The notes under the pieces are model-generated. The model searched no databases, was not told the DNA's origin, and worked only from the letters and a program-made list of their open reading frames with translations. The translations under genes were made by a program, and so were the position numbers. Shown here piece by piece: positions 23,534-35,906 of a stretch of 64,000 nt of DNA. How positions within the stretch are numbered: position 1 is the first letter of the stretch; each line of letters begins with the position of its first letter. Source of the stretch: Conexibacter woesei DSM 14684 (lineage in GTDB: Bacteria > Actinomycetota > Thermoleophilia > Solirubrobacterales > Solirubrobacteraceae); the NCBI RefSeq assembly GCF_000025265.1, contig NC_013739.1, positions 1,736,001 to 1,800,000 of the forward strand, in the 5' to 3' direction.

Positions 23534-24064
23534 ATGCGCGACGCATCGATCGGCGAGATCCTCGTCCAGCCCGACGACCTGCACCACCGCGTGCAGCAGC
23601 TCGGCAGACAGATCTCGGAGGACTACGCCGGCAGAGAGCCGCTGCTGATCTGCGTGCTGAAGGGCGCGGTGTTCTTCCTCGCCGACCTGATGCGCGCGAT
23701 CGAGGTGCCGTGCGAGGTCGACTTCATGGCGGTCGCCTCCTATGGCTCGGCGACGCAGTCCTCCGGCGTCGTGCGGATCCTCAAGGACCTCGACGCCTCG
23801 ATCGAGGACCGCGACGTGATCATCGTCGAGGACATCGTCGACTCGGGGCTGACGCTCCAGTACCTGCTGCGCAACCTGACCGCCCGCGGTCCCGCCTCGC
23901 TCGCCGTCTGCGCGCTGCTGACCAAGCCCGAGCGCCTCCAGGTGGACCTCTCGCCGAAGTACGTCGGCTTCGAGATCCCGGACCGGTTCGCGATCGGCTA
24001 CGGCCTCGACCACGGCGAGCGATACCGCAACCTGCCCTATGTGGCGGCGTTGAAAGCCGAGTAG
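23534..24064 (+). CDS. hpt: hypoxanthine phosphoribosyltransferase
   Basis: The 176-residue enzyme has CVLKGAVFFLADLMRAI, the flexible-loop DFMAVASYGSATQSSG and the PRPP-binding VIIVEDIVDSGLTLQYLL, ending with the base-binding KYVGFEIPDRFAIGYGLD. It converts hypoxanthine or guanine plus PRPP to IMP or GMP. A GTG at 23513 overlaps tilS and would add seven residues. ATG 23534 is preferred because TAAGCT (23518-23523) lies ten bases upstream, allowing a near-leaderless start inside the tilS operon. Confidence 0.95.
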   Translation: MRDASIGEILVQPDDLHHRVQQLGRQISEDYAGREPLLICVLKGAVFFLADLMRAIEVPCEVDFMAVASYGSATQSSGVVRILKDLDASIEDRDVIIVEDIVDSGLTLQYLLRNLTARGPASLAVCALLTKPERLQVDLSPKYVGFEIPDRFAIGYGLDHGERYRNLPYVAALKAE

Positions 24065-24174
24065 AGACCGGTCTCGACGTGCAGGGAACCCTGCGGGGGC
24101 GGGAAAACCCAGGTGCTAGGCTTGGACAGCCCGTCCACCGTCACATTGGCGCATAGGGCGCCCGGAACGACTAC

Positions 24175-26136
<1,962 letters not shown>

Positions 26137-26145
26137 ACGTGCCGG

Positions 26146-26175
26146 AGAGCCGCCGCGAGGCGGCTCTTCTCGTTG
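26146..26175 (+). terminator. rho-independent terminator after ftsH
   Basis: This is a nine-base-pair stem (AGAGCCGCC/GGCGGCTCT) with a GCGA tetraloop, followed by TCTCGTT. It separates ftsH from the folate genes. Confidence 0.75.
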
Positions 26176-26193
26176 CGTGACACGATGCGCGGC

Positions 26194-27000
26194 ATGCCGG
26201 CCCCGTTCCGCATCATGGGCGTGCTCAACGTCACGCCCGACTCGTTCTCCGACGGCGGCCAGTACCTCGACGCGCAGGCGGCGCTGGCGCACGCGCTGGA
26301 GCTGGAGCGCGACGGCGCGGCGATCCTCGACGTCGGCGGCGAGTCGACGCGGCCCGGCGCCGAGCCGGTCGCGGTCGAGGAGGAATTGCGCCGCGTCGTG
26401 CCGGTGATCGAGGCGCTGAGCGCCGGCGGCTCGCGCGCGCAGATCTCGATCGACACGATCAAGCTGCCGGTCGCGCGGGCGGCGGTCGACGCGGGCGCGA
26501 CGTACGTCAACGACGTCACCGCCTTCCGCCACGACCCGGAGCTGGCCGGCCTCGTCGCCGACCGGGACCTCGACTGCTGCCTGATGCACATGCTCGGCGA
26601 GCCGCGCACGATGCAGCAGAGCCCCCACTACGACGACGTCGTTTCCGACGTCAAGGCGTTCCTGGAGGAGCGGCTGGCGTTCGCGGTCGCGGCCGGCATC
26701 CCGGAGGAGCGGATCCAGCTCGATCCCGGGATCGGCTTCGGCAAGACGGCCGACCACAACCTCGAGCTGCTGCGGCGGCTCGACGAGCTGGCCGCGATCG
26801 GGCGGCCGCTGCTGATCGGCGTCTCGCGCAAGTCGTTCCTCGGCCGCATCACCGGTCGCGAGGTCGGCGACCGGCTCGCCGCGACGCTCGCCGCGAACGT
26901 GCTCGCGTTCACGAAGGGCGCGACGATCTTCCGCGTCCACGACGTCGCGCCGCTCAGAGACGCGCTCACGGTCGCTGCTGCTACCGTCCGCGCACCATGA
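26194..27000 (+). CDS. folP: dihydropteroate synthase
   Basis: The 268-residue TIM-barrel enzyme has IMGVLNVTPDSFSDGGQYLD, ILDVGGESTRPGAEPV, ISIDTIKLPVARAAVDAGA, the LMHMLGEPRTMQ loop, IQLDPGIGFGKTADHN and LIGVSRKSFLG, all family signatures. It joins dihydropterin pyrophosphate to p-aminobenzoate. ATG 26185 and TTG 26173 are alternative starts. The present choice puts six residues before the first barrel strand, as usual. Its stop overlaps folB by four bases, so folP-folB-folK form one coupled unit. Confidence 0.95.
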   Translation: MPAPFRIMGVLNVTPDSFSDGGQYLDAQAALAHALELERDGAAILDVGGESTRPGAEPVAVEEELRRVVPVIEALSAGGSRAQISIDTIKLPVARAAVDAGATYVNDVTAFRHDPELAGLVADRDLDCCLMHMLGEPRTMQQSPHYDDVVSDVKAFLEERLAFAVAAGIPEERIQLDPGIGFGKTADHNLELLRRLDELAAIGRPLLIGVSRKSFLGRITGREVGDRLAATLAANVLAFTKGATIFRVHDVAPLRDALTVAAATVRAP

Positions 27001-27428
27001 GCCCTGAAGACGACGAGTTCGAGGACGACCTCGACGACGAGCTGGAAGACGAGCCCTCCGAGCCCGTCGTGACGATCGAGATCAACGGCCTGTCGCTGTA
27101 CACCCACCACGGCGTCAGCGCCGCCGAGCGCGAGGTCGGGCAGCGGCTCGTGCTCGACCTGAGGCTCGAGGTCGGCGAGTGCGACGCGACGATCACCGAC
27201 CGCGTCGAGGACACGATCGACTACGGCGAGGTCTGCCAGGTCGTCGCGCTCGTCGCGCAGCAGCGCTCGTACAGAACGCTGGAGCGGCTCTGCACCGCGA
27301 TCGCCGACCGCCTGCTCGGCCAGTACGACGCGGAGACCGTGTGGGTGAAGGCCTCCAAGCCCGAGCCGCCGATCCCGCTGCCGGTCGAGGACGTCTCGGT
27401 CGAGGTCTTCCGCGAGTCTGACGGCTGA
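26997..27428 (+). CDS. folB: dihydroneopterin aldolase
   Basis: The 143-residue enzyme has a normal FolB core: TIEINGLSLYTHHGVSAAER, with the catalytic-site Glu in AAERE, then DTIDYGEVCQVV, TLERLCTAIADRLLG and VKASKPEPPIP, with the conserved Lys. It converts dihydroneopterin to hydroxymethyl-dihydropterin. Before the core there is an extra acidic stretch of about 22 residues (DDEFEDDLDDELEDEPSE), absent from most FolB proteins and probably disordered. Start and folP stop share ATGA. folK follows after seven bases. Confidence 0.93.
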   Translation: MSPEDDEFEDDLDDELEDEPSEPVVTIEINGLSLYTHHGVSAAEREVGQRLVLDLRLEVGECDATITDRVEDTIDYGEVCQVVALVAQQRSYRTLERLCTAIADRLLGQYDAETVWVKASKPEPPIPLPVEDVSVEVFRESDG

Positions 27429-27435
27429 CGGGCGC

Positions 27436-27957
27436 GTGGCGGAGCGGATCGGCTACCTGGGGCTCGGCTCCAACGTCGGCGTGCCGCGGGACAACCTCGC
27501 GGCCGCCGTCGCGGCGCTGCCGGCGCACGGCGTCCGCGTGCTCGCCTCGTCCTCGACGTGGGAGACCGAGCCGGTCGGCGAGGTGCTCGACCAGCCCGAC
27601 TTCCTCAACGCCTGCCTGCGGATCGCGACCGAGCTGGAGCCCGAGCGGCTGCTCGACGCCTGCAAGGCGGTCGAGCGCGAGCTGGGGCGGGTCGCGCAGG
27701 AGTCGCCTGACTACGTCAGACACGGCCCGCGGCCGATCGACGTCGACCTGCTGCTGCTCGGCGAGCTGGAGTACGAGTCCGAGCGTCTGCGGCTGCCGCA
27801 CCGCGAGGTGACGGGCCGCCGCTTCGTGCTCGCCCCGCTGCTGGAGCTGGAGCCCGGCCTGACGCTGCCGGACGGCGTGCGGCTCGCGGACGCGCTCGCG
27901 GCGCTGCCGGACGGCCAGAGAGACGCGGTCCGCAGAGCGGGCGCGCCGTTGCTCTAG
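27436..27957 (+). CDS. folK: HPPK (2-amino-4-hydroxy-6-hydroxymethyl-dihydropteridine pyrophosphokinase)
   Basis: The 173-residue enzyme has GYLGLGSNVGVPRDNLAAAV, STWETEPVGEVLDQPDFLNA and the ATP/metal signature RHGPRPIDVDLLLLG, ending with LPHREVTGRRFVLAPLLELE. It pyrophosphorylates the pterin for FolP. It starts at GTG, seven bases after folB. Its TAG stop lies in a CTAG shared with the stop codon of the convergent gene, so the two reading frames end on the same four base pairs. Confidence 0.95.
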   Translation: MAERIGYLGLGSNVGVPRDNLAAAVAALPAHGVRVLASSSTWETEPVGEVLDQPDFLNACLRIATELEPERLLDACKAVERELGRVAQESPDYVRHGPRPIDVDLLLLGELEYESERLRLPHREVTGRRFVLAPLLELEPGLTLPDGVRLADALAALPDGQRDAVRRAGAPLL

Positions 27958-28679
27958 GCCGCGAGCGCGTAGGTCCCGGCTGGCATCTCGCCGTCGTACT
28001 CCGGGAAGACCCGGCGGGCGAGCGCGTCGGCCGGGCGGCCGTCGAGCAGGCGGCGCGCGTCGGCGAAGGTCGACAGCATCCGCAGGCTGGAGGCGAGCTG
28101 GAGGTCGGCCGCGTTCGGCTCCTCGCCGCCGATCACGCCGTCGGCGATCAGCGCGTCGACGTGGTCGAGCTGGCCCGGGAGCGCCGCCAGGTCGGCGCGC
28201 AGCGAGCTCTCGTCGACTCTGTTGTTCCAGCGCGCGAGCGCACCCATCACGGGCGTGACGAGCCGCTGCATCGCGGCCGGCACCGGCAGTCTCGAGCCCT
28301 CCGAGTAGCGCGGGACGACCTCCGGGTGCTGCTTGACGCCGCACCAGAACAGCCGCCGGACCGCGGGCTGCAGGACCTCGTCGCCCCAACGCTCGGCGGC
28401 CTCGACGCGCTCGCGCGCGGCGGCGTCTGCCGGCCGCAGCGGCGGCTCGGCGACGAGCTGGTCGAGCCGCTGGAGGATCGCGCGCGAGCCGACGATCTGC
28501 TCGCCGTTGCCGAGCACGAGCGCGGGCACGGTGCGGCGCCGGAAGCGCAGCCACATGACCGGGACGTGGACGGCCGGCACCAGCTCGACGACGCGGTACG
28601 GCTGGCGCTTGAGCTGCAACGCCCGTTCGACGGTCGCGCACGGGTGGGAGCCGTGTATCGCGTAGAGGGTGTGGCCCAT
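27954..28679 (-). CDS. glutathione S-transferase-like protein
   Basis: The 241-residue protein has a thioredoxin-fold N-terminal half (HTLYAIHGSHPCATVERALQ, YRVVELVPAVHVP, VPALVLGNGEQIVGSRAIL) with the cis-Pro and the Gly-Ser substrate segment of GST N-domains. An all-helical C-terminal domain ends near EEPNAADLQLASSLRMLSTF. The Cys in HPCAT may be the active residue. Actinobacteria lack glutathione, so it may use mycothiol or have a non-enzymatic role. TATGCT lies six bases before the ATG. It is divergent from coaX. Confidence 0.78.
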   Translation of the reverse strand: MGHTLYAIHGSHPCATVERALQLKRQPYRVVELVPAVHVPVMWLRFRRRTVPALVLGNGEQIVGSRAILQRLDQLVAEPPLRPADAAARERVEAAERWGDEVLQPAVRRLFWCGVKQHPEVVPRYSEGSRLPVPAAMQRLVTPVMGALARWNNRVDESSLRADLAALPGQLDHVDALIADGVIGGEEPNAADLQLASSLRMLSTFADARRLLDGRPADALARRVFPEYDGEMPAGTYALAA

Positions 28680-28685
28680 CGCGCG

Positions 28686-28691
28686 AGCATA
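28686..28691 (-). promoter_or_regulatory. -10 hexamer TATGCT, leaderless
   Basis: On the minus strand TATGCT ends six bases before the ATG at 28679 of the GST-like gene. Confidence 0.55.
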
Positions 28692-28767
28692 CGCCTCAGC
28701 GCACCGCTTTCGCGCAGGTCGGGGGATGGGGCATGCCGACTGGCGAAGTGGCGATAATGCCGCGCCC

Positions 28768-29532
28768 ATGCTTCTCGTCGTCGACGTCGGCAACACCCAG
28801 ACCCACTTCGGGACCTTCGAAGGCGCCGAGCTGACCCAGCACTGGCGCTTCGCGACCGTGCGCGACGAGACCGCCGACGAGCTCGGCGCGAAGCTGTCGA
28901 ACCTGCTCGGCCTGCGCGGCCTCGCGTTCGCCGACATCCAGGCGTCGATCGTCTCCAGCACGGTCCCGCAGCTGGGCGCGGAGTGGCGCGCCGCCGGCGA
29001 GCGCTATCTCGCCCACCAGACGCTCGTCGTCGGGCCGGGGATCAAGACCGGCATGCCGATCCGCTACGAGAACCCGCGCGAGATCGGCGCCGACCGGCTC
29101 GTCAACGCCGTCGCCGCCTACGACCGCGTCGGCGACGCGTGCGTCGTCGTCGACTTTGGCACCGCGATCACGTTCGACCCCGTCTCGGCCGACGGCGAGT
29201 ACCTCGGCGGCATCATCGCGCCGGGCGTCGAGATCTCGATCGAGGCGCTGACCGAGCGCGCCGCGGCGCTGCCGAAGATCGACCTCGTCGAGCCGCGCAC
29301 GCTGATCGGCAAGACGACGGTCGACGGGATCCGCTCGGGCGTCGTCTACGGCTTCGCCGGCCTCGTCGACGCGATCGTGCGGCGGCTGCGCGCGGAGATG
29401 GGCGAGGAGATCACGACGATCGCGACCGGCGGCCTGGCCCACGCGATCGTGCCGTTCACCGACGAGATCGACGAGTCCGACGACGATCTCACCTTGACCG
29501 GCCTGCGCCTGCTCTACGAGCGCAACCGGTAG
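28768..29532 (+). CDS. coaX: type III pantothenate kinase
   Basis: The 254-residue protein has the ASKHA-fold signatures of CoaX: LLVVDVGNTQTHFGTFEG (phosphate 1), the YENPREIGADRLVNAVAAYD pantothenate site, VVVDFGTAITFDPVS (phosphate 2) and GGIIAPGVEISIEAL. It phosphorylates pantothenate in the first step of CoA synthesis and needs a monovalent cation. A GATAAT hexamer lies nine bases before the ATG, consistent with near-leaderless expression from the divergent intergenic region. It sits between folate genes and dus, as in Gram-positive gene order. Confidence 0.95.
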   Translation: MLLVVDVGNTQTHFGTFEGAELTQHWRFATVRDETADELGAKLSNLLGLRGLAFADIQASIVSSTVPQLGAEWRAAGERYLAHQTLVVGPGIKTGMPIRYENPREIGADRLVNAVAAYDRVGDACVVVDFGTAITFDPVSADGEYLGGIIAPGVEISIEALTERAAALPKIDLVEPRTLIGKTTVDGIRSGVVYGFAGLVDAIVRRLRAEMGEEITTIATGGLAHAIVPFTDEIDESDDDLTLTGLRLLYERNR

Positions 29533-29655
29533 CAGCGCCTCGCCGCCGCTGGCCATGTCCTCGGTCGCTCGTGGGCTGGCGCCCACCACGCTCCCTGCGT
29601 CCTCGCCAGCGACGACGATCCGCTGCTCCGGTGACGGCTACCATCGGAAGGACCG

Positions 29656-30657
29656 ATGACCCGCTCCCTCCGCGACAGCTGGACGCTCGGCGGCGTCGAG
29701 ATCCCCAACCGCGTCGTGCTGGCCCCGCTGGCCGGCATCGGCAACTGGTTCGTGCGCCTGCAGGCGAAGCGCTACGGCGCCGGGCTCGCCGTCTCGGAGA
29801 TGGTCTCCAGCCATGCGATCCACTACGGCAACGAGAAGACGTGCACCGAACTGCTGCGCGTCCACCCGGACGAGTGGCGTGCCGGCGCCGGCGGGCCGGT
29901 CTCGATCCAGCTGTTCGGCAACGACCCCGACATCATGCGCTCCGCTGCCGCCAGAGCGGCCGAGACGGGTGCGAACCTGATCGACCTCAACATGGGCTGC
30001 CCGGTTCCGAAGGTCTGCAAGACCGGCGCGGGCGCCGCGCTCGTGAAGGACCCCGACCTGGCCGTCGAGATCGCGCGCGCCGCGGCGGAGGGCAGCGGGC
30101 TGCCCGTGACCGTGAAGCTGCGCCCCGGCCTGCGGCCAGGCGACCGCAACGGGATCGAGCTGGCCTACCGGCTCGTCGCCGACGCGGGGATCGCCGGCCT
30201 CTGCATCCACCCGCGCCACGCCTCCCAGCAGCACAGTGGCAGACCGGACTACGAGCTGGCGAAGCGGCTCGTCGAGGAGCTGCCCGTGCCGGTGCTGATC
30301 TCCGGCGGGCTCAGAAGCGCCGAGCTGGTCAGAGAGGTGTTCGAGTTCACGGGCGCCGAGGCCGTCCTGCTCGCGCGCGGCTCGCTCGGCAACCCGTGGC
30401 TGTTCGAGCAGGTGCTCGGCGACCGCGTCGGCGAGCCGACCCGCGAGGAGATCCTGACCGAGGTCGACTGGATCCTCGACCGCGCCGTCGAGCACCTCGG
30501 CGAGGGTCGCGCGGCGCGCTACCTGCGCAAGTTCTACCCCTGGTACGTGACGCGCCTGGGCGAGGGCGCCGAGCTGCAGGATCGCTTGCAGCGGACCGAG
30601 ACCGTCGCGGAGGCGCGTGCCGCATTCGGCATCCCCGCGCTCGCCGCCGCGGCCTGA
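29656..30657 (+). CDS. dus: tRNA-dihydrouridine synthase
   Basis: The 333-residue flavoprotein has RVVLAPLAGIGNWFVRLQAK, a SIQLFGNDPDIM segment, the catalytic cysteine motif DLNMGCPVPKVCKTGAGAAL, VTVKLRPGLRPGD, the IHPRHASQQHSGRPDYE tRNA/FMN segment and LISGGLRS. It reduces uridine in tRNA D-loops. SD-like GGAAGGA (29646-29652) and a TACCAT -10 (29639-29644) both precede ATG 29656, so the mRNA 5' end is very close. It corresponds to the dusB position of Bacillus. greA follows. Confidence 0.95.
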   Translation: MTRSLRDSWTLGGVEIPNRVVLAPLAGIGNWFVRLQAKRYGAGLAVSEMVSSHAIHYGNEKTCTELLRVHPDEWRAGAGGPVSIQLFGNDPDIMRSAAARAAETGANLIDLNMGCPVPKVCKTGAGAALVKDPDLAVEIARAAAEGSGLPVTVKLRPGLRPGDRNGIELAYRLVADAGIAGLCIHPRHASQQHSGRPDYELAKRLVEELPVPVLISGGLRSAELVREVFEFTGAEAVLLARGSLGNPWLFEQVLGDRVGEPTREEILTEVDWILDRAVEHLGEGRAARYLRKFYPWYVTRLGEGAELQDRLQRTETVAEARAAFGIPALAAAA

Positions 30658-30693
30658 CCCCGGACCCTTACCGAAGACTTAGGACGTCGCCGC

Positions 30694-30699
30694 TATACT
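30694..30699 (+). promoter_or_regulatory. greA promoter -10 TATACT
   Basis: TATACT is the best -10 in the window. A start near 30706 would give a 100-base greA leader that contains the terminator-like hairpin. The -35 region is weak. Confidence 0.6.
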
Positions 30700-30732
30700 G
30701 TCGCGCCCCGTCGGCCTGAATTCGACCGGAAT

Positions 30733-30756
30733 CCCGCCCAGTGCGGGTTTTTCCTT
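30733..30756 (+). terminator. intrinsic terminator in greA leader
   Basis: This hairpin has the stem CCCGC/GCGGG, loop CCAGT, followed by TTTTTCCTT. It lies downstream of the greA promoter and 50 bases before the greA start, so it could attenuate greA or end a tiny leader RNA. It may also stop dus readthrough. Confidence 0.7.
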
Positions 30757-30806
30757 GTCAGAGGTCAGCGGGCCTTGCACACCATCGCACTGCCAAGGTC
30801 ATGCCT

Positions 30807-31292
30807 ATGCCCAAGGACGTCATCCTCACGCCGGACGGTCTCGCGAAGCTCAAGTCTGAGCTCGAGCACCTGTCGACCGAAAAGCGTCGAGAAGTCGCCG
30901 CCCGCATCAAGGAGGCGCGCGAGTTCGGCGACATCTCCGAGAACGCGGAGTACGACGACGCGAAGAACGAGCAGGCGATGCTCGAGTCCAAGATCGCCCA
31001 GCTGGAGGAGAAGCTCCGCGCGGCGACGGTGATCGACTCCAGAAGCGTCGGCACCGACGTCGTCGGGATCGGCTCCTCCGTGCAGGTCGCCGACTCCCAG
31101 AGCGGCAAGAGCGACACGTACGTGATCGTCGGCTCCGCCGAGGCGAATCCGGCCGAGCGCAAGCTGTCGAACGAGTCGCCGGTCGGCAAGGCGCTGATCG
31201 GCCGCAAGGCCGGCGAGACGGCCACCGTGCAGCTGCCGAACGGCAAGCAGCGCGAGCTGAGAATCACCAAGATCGACATCGGCCTCCGGTAG
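30807..31292 (+). CDS. greA: transcription elongation factor GreA
   Basis: The 161-residue protein has the N-terminal coiled coil with the acidic tip REFGDISENAEYDDAK, whose Asp and Glu reach the RNA polymerase active site, and a C-terminal FKBP-like domain (VVGIGSSVQVAD, SPVGKALIGRKAGETATVQL). It stimulates cleavage of backtracked transcripts. ATG 30807 is chosen over 30801 because AAGG (30794-30797) is nine bases upstream. The leader holds an intrinsic terminator. lysS follows after 11 bases. Confidence 0.96.
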   Translation: MPKDVILTPDGLAKLKSELEHLSTEKRREVAARIKEAREFGDISENAEYDDAKNEQAMLESKIAQLEEKLRAATVIDSRSVGTDVVGIGSSVQVADSQSGKSDTYVIVGSAEANPAERKLSNESPVGKALIGRKAGETATVQLPNGKQRELRITKIDIGLR

Positions 31293-31303
31293 GCCCGCAG
31301 AGG

Positions 31304-32779
31304 ATGTCGGTCCCGGAGGACGCGGCGCACGAGCACGAGCTGCCGGAGCTGCTCGCCGCCCGTCGTCGCAAGCTGGAACGCCTGCGCGACGAGGGCGTCG
31401 AGCCGTTCCCGCACGAGTTCGACGGCGTCGCGCCGATCGACGCCGTGCGCGACGGCTACGACGAGCTGGAGGCCGGAGCCGAGACCGAGGACCGCTACCG
31501 GATCGCCGGCCGCATCGCGGCTCGCCGCGGTCAGGGCAAGGCGGCGTTCATCGATCTCGTCGACCGCTCCGGGCGGATGCAGCTGCACGCGCGCGTCGAC
31601 GTGCTCGGGCAGGAGTCGCTCGACCGCCTCGTCGGCCTCGACCTCGGCGACCTGATCGGCGTCGACGGGACCGTCTTCCGCTCCCGCCGCGGCGAGCTGT
31701 CGCTGAAGGCCGACGACTGGACGCTGCTGGCGAAGTCGCTGCGCCCGCCGCCGGAGAAGCACCACGGCGTGCAGGACGTCGAGACGCGCTTCCGCCACCG
31801 CGAGCTGGACCTGATGTCGTCCGAGGAGACGCGCGCGCTGTTCATCTCGCGCGCCAAGATCATCGCGGCGATCCGCCGCTTCCTCGACGACGCCGGCTTC
31901 GTCGAGGTCGAGACGCCGGTGCTGCAGCCGCTCTACGGCGGTGCCAACGCGCGGCCGTTCACGACCCACCACAACGCGCTCGACCGCGAGCTGTACCTGC
32001 GGATCGCGACCGAGCTGTACCTCAAGCGCTGCATCGTCGGAGGCCTCGAGAAGGTCTACGAGCTCGGCAAGGACTTCCGCAACGAGGGCGTCTCGCACAA
32101 GCACAACCCCGAGTTCACGATGGTCGAGTACTACGAGGCGTACGCCGACTACCTCGACGTCGCGGCGCGCACCGAGCAGCTCGTCGCCGCGGCCGCCGAG
32201 GCCGCCGGCTACAGCGGCGAGATCGACCTCGCGCCGCCGTGGAGACGCGAGACGCTCGCCGGCTCGATCGCGACGCGCACCGGGATCGACATCCTCGCCG
32301 CCCGCGACCGCGACCAGCTCGCGGCCGCGATGGAGGAAAAGGGGATGAACGTCCCGCCCGAGGACACCTGGGCGCAGCTTGTCGACGAGCTGGTCACCAA
32401 GCACGTCGAGCCGACGCTGATCGAGCCGACGTTCCTGCTCGACTACCCCGTCGAGCTGTCGCCGTTCGCCAAGCGCCACCGCGACGACGACCGCCTCGTC
32501 GAGCGCTTCGAGGCCTACGTCAACGGGATGGAGATCGCCAACGCGTTCAGCGAGCTGAACGATCCCGACGAGCAGCGGCGCCGCTTCGAGCAGCAGCGCG
32601 CGCACGCCGAGGCGGGCGACGACGAGGCGCAGCCCTGGGACGAGAGCTTCCTCCAGGCGCTGGAGCAGGGGATGCCGCCGACCGGCGGCGTCGGCCTCGG
32701 GATCGACCGGCTCGTGATGCTGCTGACGGGCCGCAGATCGATCCGCGAAGTGGTGCTGTTCCCGGCGATGCGGGATTGA
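31304..32779 (+). CDS. lysS: lysyl-tRNA synthetase, class II
   Basis: The 491-residue enzyme has an OB-fold anticodon domain (YRIAGRIAARRGQGKAAFID), motif 1 around FVEVETPVLQPLYGGANARP, motif 2 DFRNEGVSHKHNPEFTMVEY and motif 3 GVGLGIDRLVMLLTG. It charges tRNA-Lys. Its length and order match bacterial LysS. It forms an operon with greA. The gap to clpC contains a promoter and a small leader ORF rather than the ctsR-mcsA-mcsB genes seen in Bacillus. Confidence 0.97.
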   Translation: MSVPEDAAHEHELPELLAARRRKLERLRDEGVEPFPHEFDGVAPIDAVRDGYDELEAGAETEDRYRIAGRIAARRGQGKAAFIDLVDRSGRMQLHARVDVLGQESLDRLVGLDLGDLIGVDGTVFRSRRGELSLKADDWTLLAKSLRPPPEKHHGVQDVETRFRHRELDLMSSEETRALFISRAKIIAAIRRFLDDAGFVEVETPVLQPLYGGANARPFTTHHNALDRELYLRIATELYLKRCIVGGLEKVYELGKDFRNEGVSHKHNPEFTMVEYYEAYADYLDVAARTEQLVAAAAEAAGYSGEIDLAPPWRRETLAGSIATRTGIDILAARDRDQLAAAMEEKGMNVPPEDTWAQLVDELVTKHVEPTLIEPTFLLDYPVELSPFAKRHRDDDRLVERFEAYVNGMEIANAFSELNDPDEQRRRFEQQRAHAEAGDDEAQPWDESFLQALEQGMPPTGGVGLGIDRLVMLLTGRRSIREVVLFPAMRD

Positions 32780-32828
32780 GCGAGGTAGGGAGCGCGGCTT
32801 CGCCCCCGTAGGGGGTCCGGGCTGTTGG

Positions 32829-32834
32829 TAGACT
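32829..32834 (+). promoter_or_regulatory. clpC promoter -10 TAGACT
   Basis: TAGACT ends five bases before ATG 32840. Transcription from it would begin at the start codon of the 36-codon leader ORF. Confidence 0.6.
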
Positions 32835-32839
32835 GACCT

Positions 32840-32950
32840 ATGCCCGGCGAACGGACCCGACCACTCATCATCGACAGGCCTCCGGCCGATGATCCGGGTG
32901 AGCGGGTGCATTCGCATCCCTCCGCAAGATTCCGCCTCACCCGCCCGTAG
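32840..32950 (+). CDS. leaderless 36-residue leader ORF upstream of clpC
   Basis: ATG 32840 follows TAGACT by five bases and the frame is open for 36 codons, ending at TAG 32948-32950. The very next bases are GGAAGGA, the clpC ribosome-binding site. The peptide is Arg/Pro-rich (MPGERTRPLIIDRPPADDPG, then ERVHSHPSARFRLTRP) with no membrane segment. The same DNA forms two inverted repeats, ATCATCG/CGATGAT and GGGTGAG/CTCACCC. Translation of this ORF would control leader folding and access to the clpC site. No homologue is recognised, so it may be only a leader with a chance ORF. Confidence 0.45.
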   Translation: MPGERTRPLIIDRPPADDPGERVHSHPSARFRLTRP

Positions 32951-32968
32951 GGAAGGAACGTCGCACCC

Positions 32969-35575
<2,607 letters not shown>

Positions 35576-35602
35576 GCGGTCGCGCCACACCTGAAGTGCT
35601 TC

Positions 35603-35636
35603 GAGAGGGCGGCCCCGGTGGGGCCGCCCTCTCTCG
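35603..35636 (+). terminator. rho-independent terminator after clpC
   Basis: A perfect 14-bp stem (GAGAGGGCGGCCCC with its complement) with a three-base loop is followed by TCGTTCT, 28 bases after the clpC stop. Confidence 0.8.
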
Positions 35637-35662
35637 TTCTCAGGACGCGGGCGGCGGCGCGG

Positions 35663-35668
35663 TAGCGT
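35663..35668 (+). promoter_or_regulatory. -10 hexamer TAGCGT, leaderless
   Basis: TAGCGT ends seven bases before ATG 35676 of the CDGSH protein gene. Confidence 0.55.
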
Positions 35669-35675
35669 GTGCGGC

Positions 35676-35906
35676 ATGGACGCGCGCGTCGAGATCAGAG
35701 TCCGCGACAACGGGCCGTACAAGATCACCGGACCGGTCCGGCTCGTCGACCCGGACGGAAACGAGATCCCGGTCTCGGATCCGGACCGGCCGATCGCGCT
35801 GTGCCGCTGCGGCCAGTCGCGCGACAAGCCGTTCTGCGACGCGTCGCACCGCGCGAGCGGGTTCGAGTCGTGCGTCCGGGCCGAGCGCGTGGGGCTCGAT
35901 GGCTGA
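35676..35906 (+). CDS. CDGSH iron-sulfur protein
   Basis: The 76-residue protein begins with a short beta region (EIRVRDNGPYKITGPVRLVD) and carries the mitoNEET-type cluster motif CRCGQSRDKPFCDASH, supplying three Cys and one His ligand to a 2Fe-2S cluster. The usual CDGSH reads CDASH here. Bacterial single-motif members act in redox or cluster transfer. It overlaps the PLP lyase gene by eight bases, which suggests a shared role in sulfur metabolism, though that is inference. Confidence 0.88.
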   Translation: MDARVEIRVRDNGPYKITGPVRLVDPDGNEIPVSDPDRPIALCRCGQSRDKPFCDASHRASGFESCVRAERVGLDG

